A DNA stretch of 60,183 nucleotides from Oryzomonas japonica (lineage in GTDB: Bacteria > Desulfobacterota > Desulfuromonadia > Geobacterales > Pseudopelobacteraceae), in assembly GCF_008802365.1 (NCBI RefSeq), contig NZ_VZQZ01000009.1, forward strand, positions 1-60,183, written 5' to 3'. The position numbers and the translations under genes are program-made. Every line of letters starts with the position of its first letter. Within the stretch, counting starts at the first letter, position 1. This document shows positions 57,842-60,183 of the stretch, one piece after another. Below the pieces are notes generated by a model. That model ran no database searches. It had not been told where the DNA came from and was given only the letters and a program-made list of their open reading frames with translations.

Positions 57842-59011
57842 CTACTTTCCGTCCAGCCAAGCCTGAATGGCTTGGAGGCGCGCTCCCCAGGCATCGGTCA
57901 GGCGCTCGTTGAGAAATGCGGCGAACAGGCTGTCGAAGAGTTGGACGCCCTGCTCCAGCAGGAACATGCGCTCGTAGAAGACCGCCTCCCGCTCGCTCAT
58001 CTGATCCACGGTGGCGTCCTTCTCGATACGGACCTGGGGGCATTTGAGGGAGGCGAAACCGAAGGTCTCACCCTTGAGGGTCAATTTCCAGGGGTTTTCG
58101 TCCTTTTCCATGCAGATGGTGGCACTGGTGATCCGCTTGCCCCCCTTGAGGGCCGAGATGGCCTCCAGGTAGCTGTCCTGGGAACCGGAGACCGAGACCT
58201 TCTGGATGCTCCCCTCCTCGCTCCCCCCCTGGAACTGGATACGGTCGTCGATCCAGGCGGAAAAACGCTCGCCGGTGCCGAGATGGCCCGGGCGGCTGAC
58301 GGAGAAATCCCCCTCCCCGTTCACCCCACGCTGGAGGAGCCAGAGGAGGAAATCCCACCCCAGCCACTGGTTGTCGCGAATCTGGGCCGCCACCGCGTCC
58401 GATCCGGCCAGGTTGGCGGCCTCCAGCTTGTCCAGCATCGGCCCCTCCACCAGCATCCGGGCCCGGGCAAAGGGGTGGACGATCACCGGGCTGAACCCTT
58501 CGAAGGTCTTGCGGAAGATCTCCTCGAAGCGCTCCAGGACCTTGGTCCCCAGGCTGAACAGGGTCAGCACGCCGCTCCTCTGGTCCCAGACCACGTCCAC
58601 GCTGGAGGGGACCGGCAGGGATTTGGTCAACAGGCGCAACTGCACCAGTTCCTTGATCTCCTCCCGCTTTTTCTTGGGTGCGCGGCGCAGGTTGGGGTGC
58701 TGGGCCAGGAAGGCCCCCTCCTCCCGGCCGGCGTGGGATTTGAGCAGGGCGGCCGGCACCTTGCGCTGGTCCCGGCGCAGGGAGAAGACCACGTAGTTGT
58801 CGCGCCAGAAATCGGACGGCACCTCGAAGTCGGCGTTATCGGGATGGTCCACCAGGGTCCACCCTTCGGAGGATTCTTCGGCGGAGTTTTCGATGGACTG
58901 GAACCCGCGGGCCGACAGTTTTTCGGAAAACCACTGGAACTGGTCGTTCTTCGGCAGGTCGCCGGTTATGGTGTACTGGGTGATGCTGACGGTGTTGGCG
59001 TAAACTCCCAT
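57842..59011 (-). CDS. recombination-associated protein RdgC family
   Basis: The protein has 389 aa. The features seen match the longer delta-proteobacterial RdgC form: the opening VSITQYTITGDLPKN, the middle NYVVFSLRRDQRKVPAALLKSH, KKKREEIKELVQLRLLTKSLPVPSSVDVVWDQ and VLTLFSLGTKVLERFEEIFRKTF, and the acidic-aromatic tail MSEREAVFYERMFLLEQGVQLFDSLFAAFLNERL. RdgC forms a ring around DNA and modulates RecA. It starts at ATG 59011 and ends four bases before obgE starts. Confidence 0.75.
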   Translation of the reverse strand: MGVYANTVSITQYTITGDLPKNDQFQWFSEKLSARGFQSIENSAEESSEGWTLVDHPDNADFEVPSDFWRDNYVVFSLRRDQRKVPAALLKSHAGREEGAFLAQHPNLRRAPKKKREEIKELVQLRLLTKSLPVPSSVDVVWDQRSGVLTLFSLGTKVLERFEEIFRKTFEGFSPVIVHPFARARMLVEGPMLDKLEAANLAGSDAVAAQIRDNQWLGWDFLLWLLQRGVNGEGDFSVSRPGHLGTGERFSAWIDDRIQFQGGSEEGSIQKVSVSGSQDSYLEAISALKGGKRITSATICMEKDENPWKLTLKGETFGFASLKCPQVRIEKDATVDQMSEREAVFYERMFLLEQGVQLFDSLFAAFLNERLTDAWGARLQAIQAWLDGK

Positions 59012-59083
59012 GATTCGGGTGCATCCTTTCGTATCTGAAATAGTCGGTTAGTATGACATATTTTCATGGGTTGCGCCACGATT

Positions 59084-59172
59084 ATGGGGCCAATGGGACT
59101 AATGGGACGTATAAGTCCTATGGGACCCATAGCTCCCGTATCCTATAAGTCCCATCAGCCCCATAAGCCCCG
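59084..59172. repeat. dispersed GGACT(C/T)AT repeat, family B (copy 4, longest)
   Basis: Multiple words of TGGGACTAATGGGAC, ATAAGTCCTATGGGAC, TCCTATAAGTCCCAT and CCATAAGCCCC occur in both orientations, making several alternative hairpins. It fills the gap between the Fe-S membrane protein gene and rdgC. Confidence 0.75.
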
Positions 59173-59177
59173 TCTCC

Positions 59178-60149
59178 CTACCTCCCCAGGAGCCTGCCGT
59201 ACTCGGCGGCATCCAGCGCCGTGCGCCAGTGGCCGGTCAGTTTGCCCGCCAGGGTCCCTCCCCAGAAGAACAGCACCACCAAAACAGCAAAGACGATGCC
59301 GGGGATGACGAACCTGCCCACGACGCGCATGGAGAGCGCGCCCTCCGCCCGACAGTGACTGACGCAGCGCCAGCAGCCGATACACTCGGGGGAATTGACG
59401 CTCTGCTTGTGCATGACGTCGATATAGGTGGGGCAGACCTGGTTGCAGACCCCGCAGGAGACGCAGCGCTCGCTGTCGCGGGTGACCCGTACCGGCGAGA
59501 GCAGGGCCGCAAGCCCCAGCAGCGCGCCGTAGGGGCAGAGGTAGCGGCAGAAGGGGTTGCGCAGGATAAGGGAGGCCGCCACCAGGAAGAGGATGATCAT
59601 CAGGACCGTGGGGGAGATATACAGGAAGAAGTCCAGGAGCCGCACGTCGGCAACCTTGTGGTAGTCGGAGAAGATGAAGTCGCGCAACCCCTCGGCCGAC
59701 ATGGCGATGGCGATGGAGTAGATGAAGAAGGCCATCAGCAGGTATTTCAGGCCGCGCAGGGTCACGTCCAGCCAGCGGGGGAGGCGGAGGTTGCGCTTGA
59801 GTCCCTTGAACCCGCCCTTCCAGGCGCATTCCGAGATGGTGGCCACCGGGCAGACCCACGAGCAGAAGGAGCGTCGCAGCAGCAGGGATACGCCGAGTAT
59901 GGTCAGGAAGATCACCACCGCCGCCGGGTGGACCGGGTTGATGCCCAGCCCCTTGAGCCAGCCGGCCAGGCCCAGCAGCCCGGAGATGGGGAGAAACCCC
60001 TCGACGCCGTCGGGACGCACGGGGGCGGAAGCGCCGCCGACACGGAGATACTGGACGAACTGGTAGAACCTGAGCCCCAGCCAGAGCATGAAGGCGAGAA
60101 AGCAGAATTGGATCAGGATGCGCAGCGGCTGGACGTAACGAGCGGACAT
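59178..60149 (-). CDS. NapH/MauN-type membrane Fe-S electron-transfer protein
   Basis: The protein has 323 aa with about five hydrophobic segments. Two cytoplasm-facing CxxxCP motifs lie in loops after membrane helices (SFCSWVCPVATISECAW and NPFCRYLCPYGALLG), as in NapH/CcoG/RdxA-type quinol-side proteins. Two [4Fe-4S] motifs follow (CVSCGVCNQVCPTY and CIGCWRCVSHCRAEG). A last hydrophobic segment, VIPGIVFAVLVVLFFWGGTLAG, ends the protein. It would pass electrons between the quinone pool and a periplasmic or Fe-S partner; the partner is outside the window. Confidence 0.9.
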   Translation of the reverse strand: MSARYVQPLRILIQFCFLAFMLWLGLRFYQFVQYLRVGGASAPVRPDGVEGFLPISGLLGLAGWLKGLGINPVHPAAVVIFLTILGVSLLLRRSFCSWVCPVATISECAWKGGFKGLKRNLRLPRWLDVTLRGLKYLLMAFFIYSIAIAMSAEGLRDFIFSDYHKVADVRLLDFFLYISPTVLMIILFLVAASLILRNPFCRYLCPYGALLGLAALLSPVRVTRDSERCVSCGVCNQVCPTYIDVMHKQSVNSPECIGCWRCVSHCRAEGALSMRVVGRFVIPGIVFAVLVVLFFWGGTLAGKLTGHWRTALDAAEYGRLLGR

Positions 60150-60183
60150 GGGGACTCCCGGGATGAAATGAGAAGGGCGGGCC

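Overview
The window looks like a chromosomal segment of a Geobacter-type anaerobic, metal- or electrode-respiring Desulfuromonadales bacterium. The evidence is a three-haem PpcA-like periplasmic cytochrome, System II (ResB/CcsB) cytochrome maturation, a selenocysteine-containing SelD, a GEMM-I cyclic dinucleotide riboswitch, a membrane Fe-S electron-transfer protein, a hemerythrin-fused chemoreceptor, and lactate oxidation through Fe-S/LUD enzymes. The DNA is GC-rich except for the first 1.4 kb, the rho/hydrogenase spacer (35.5-35.9 kb) and the cassette at 52-54.7 kb.

Layout. 0-1.5 kb is AT-rich scrap: the 3' end of an IS30-type transposase, a lipoprotein, and a REP-type transposase remnant between direct repeats. 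Next come tRNA-Gly(GCC) and three minus-strand glycosyltransferases (1.7-4.8 kb). ccsB-resB and a ppcA-like gene follow (5-7.8 kb), then purE-purD-purH, an ASKHA/RACo-like protein coupled to selD, and alr (to 15.2 kb). On the plus strand, a TPP riboswitch leads a thiE-thiD fusion and thiC; then a GEMM-I riboswitch leads a 699-aa coiled-coil protein. A lactate locus occupies 20.9-29.8 kb: regulator, two-subunit D-lactate/glycolate-type dehydrogenase and permease on minus, lutC and a lutB-lutA fusion on plus. A TRIC channel, prfA, a DUF1385 protein, thyX, rpmE and rho follow. A lone HyfB/NuoL-like protein, glyQ-glyS, an MCP-hemerythrin overlapping hisH, and hisA-hisF-hisE lead to the rpsU-yqeY-cvpA-dnaG-rpoD macromolecular synthesis cluster. 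After a MarR/MFS/isochorismatase-like cassette, the end carries proB, obgE, rdgC and a NapH-like Fe-S protein.

Genes that act together: the lactate block carries a regulator and two FadR-type operator candidates, each directly after a TATAAT box in the divergent spacer. ccsB-resB would attach haem to cytochromes such as the adjacent PpcA-like protein. selD is itself a selenoprotein and is translationally coupled to an ASKHA ATPase. 

The most notable points are (1) the GEMM-I aptamer with A at the ligand-discriminating position, suggesting 3',3'-cGAMP sensing, upstream of an undescribed protein with a duplicated domain at both ends of a long coiled coil; (2) SelD with an in-frame UGA; (3) several families of dispersed palindromic repeats that fill many of the gaps between co-directional genes.
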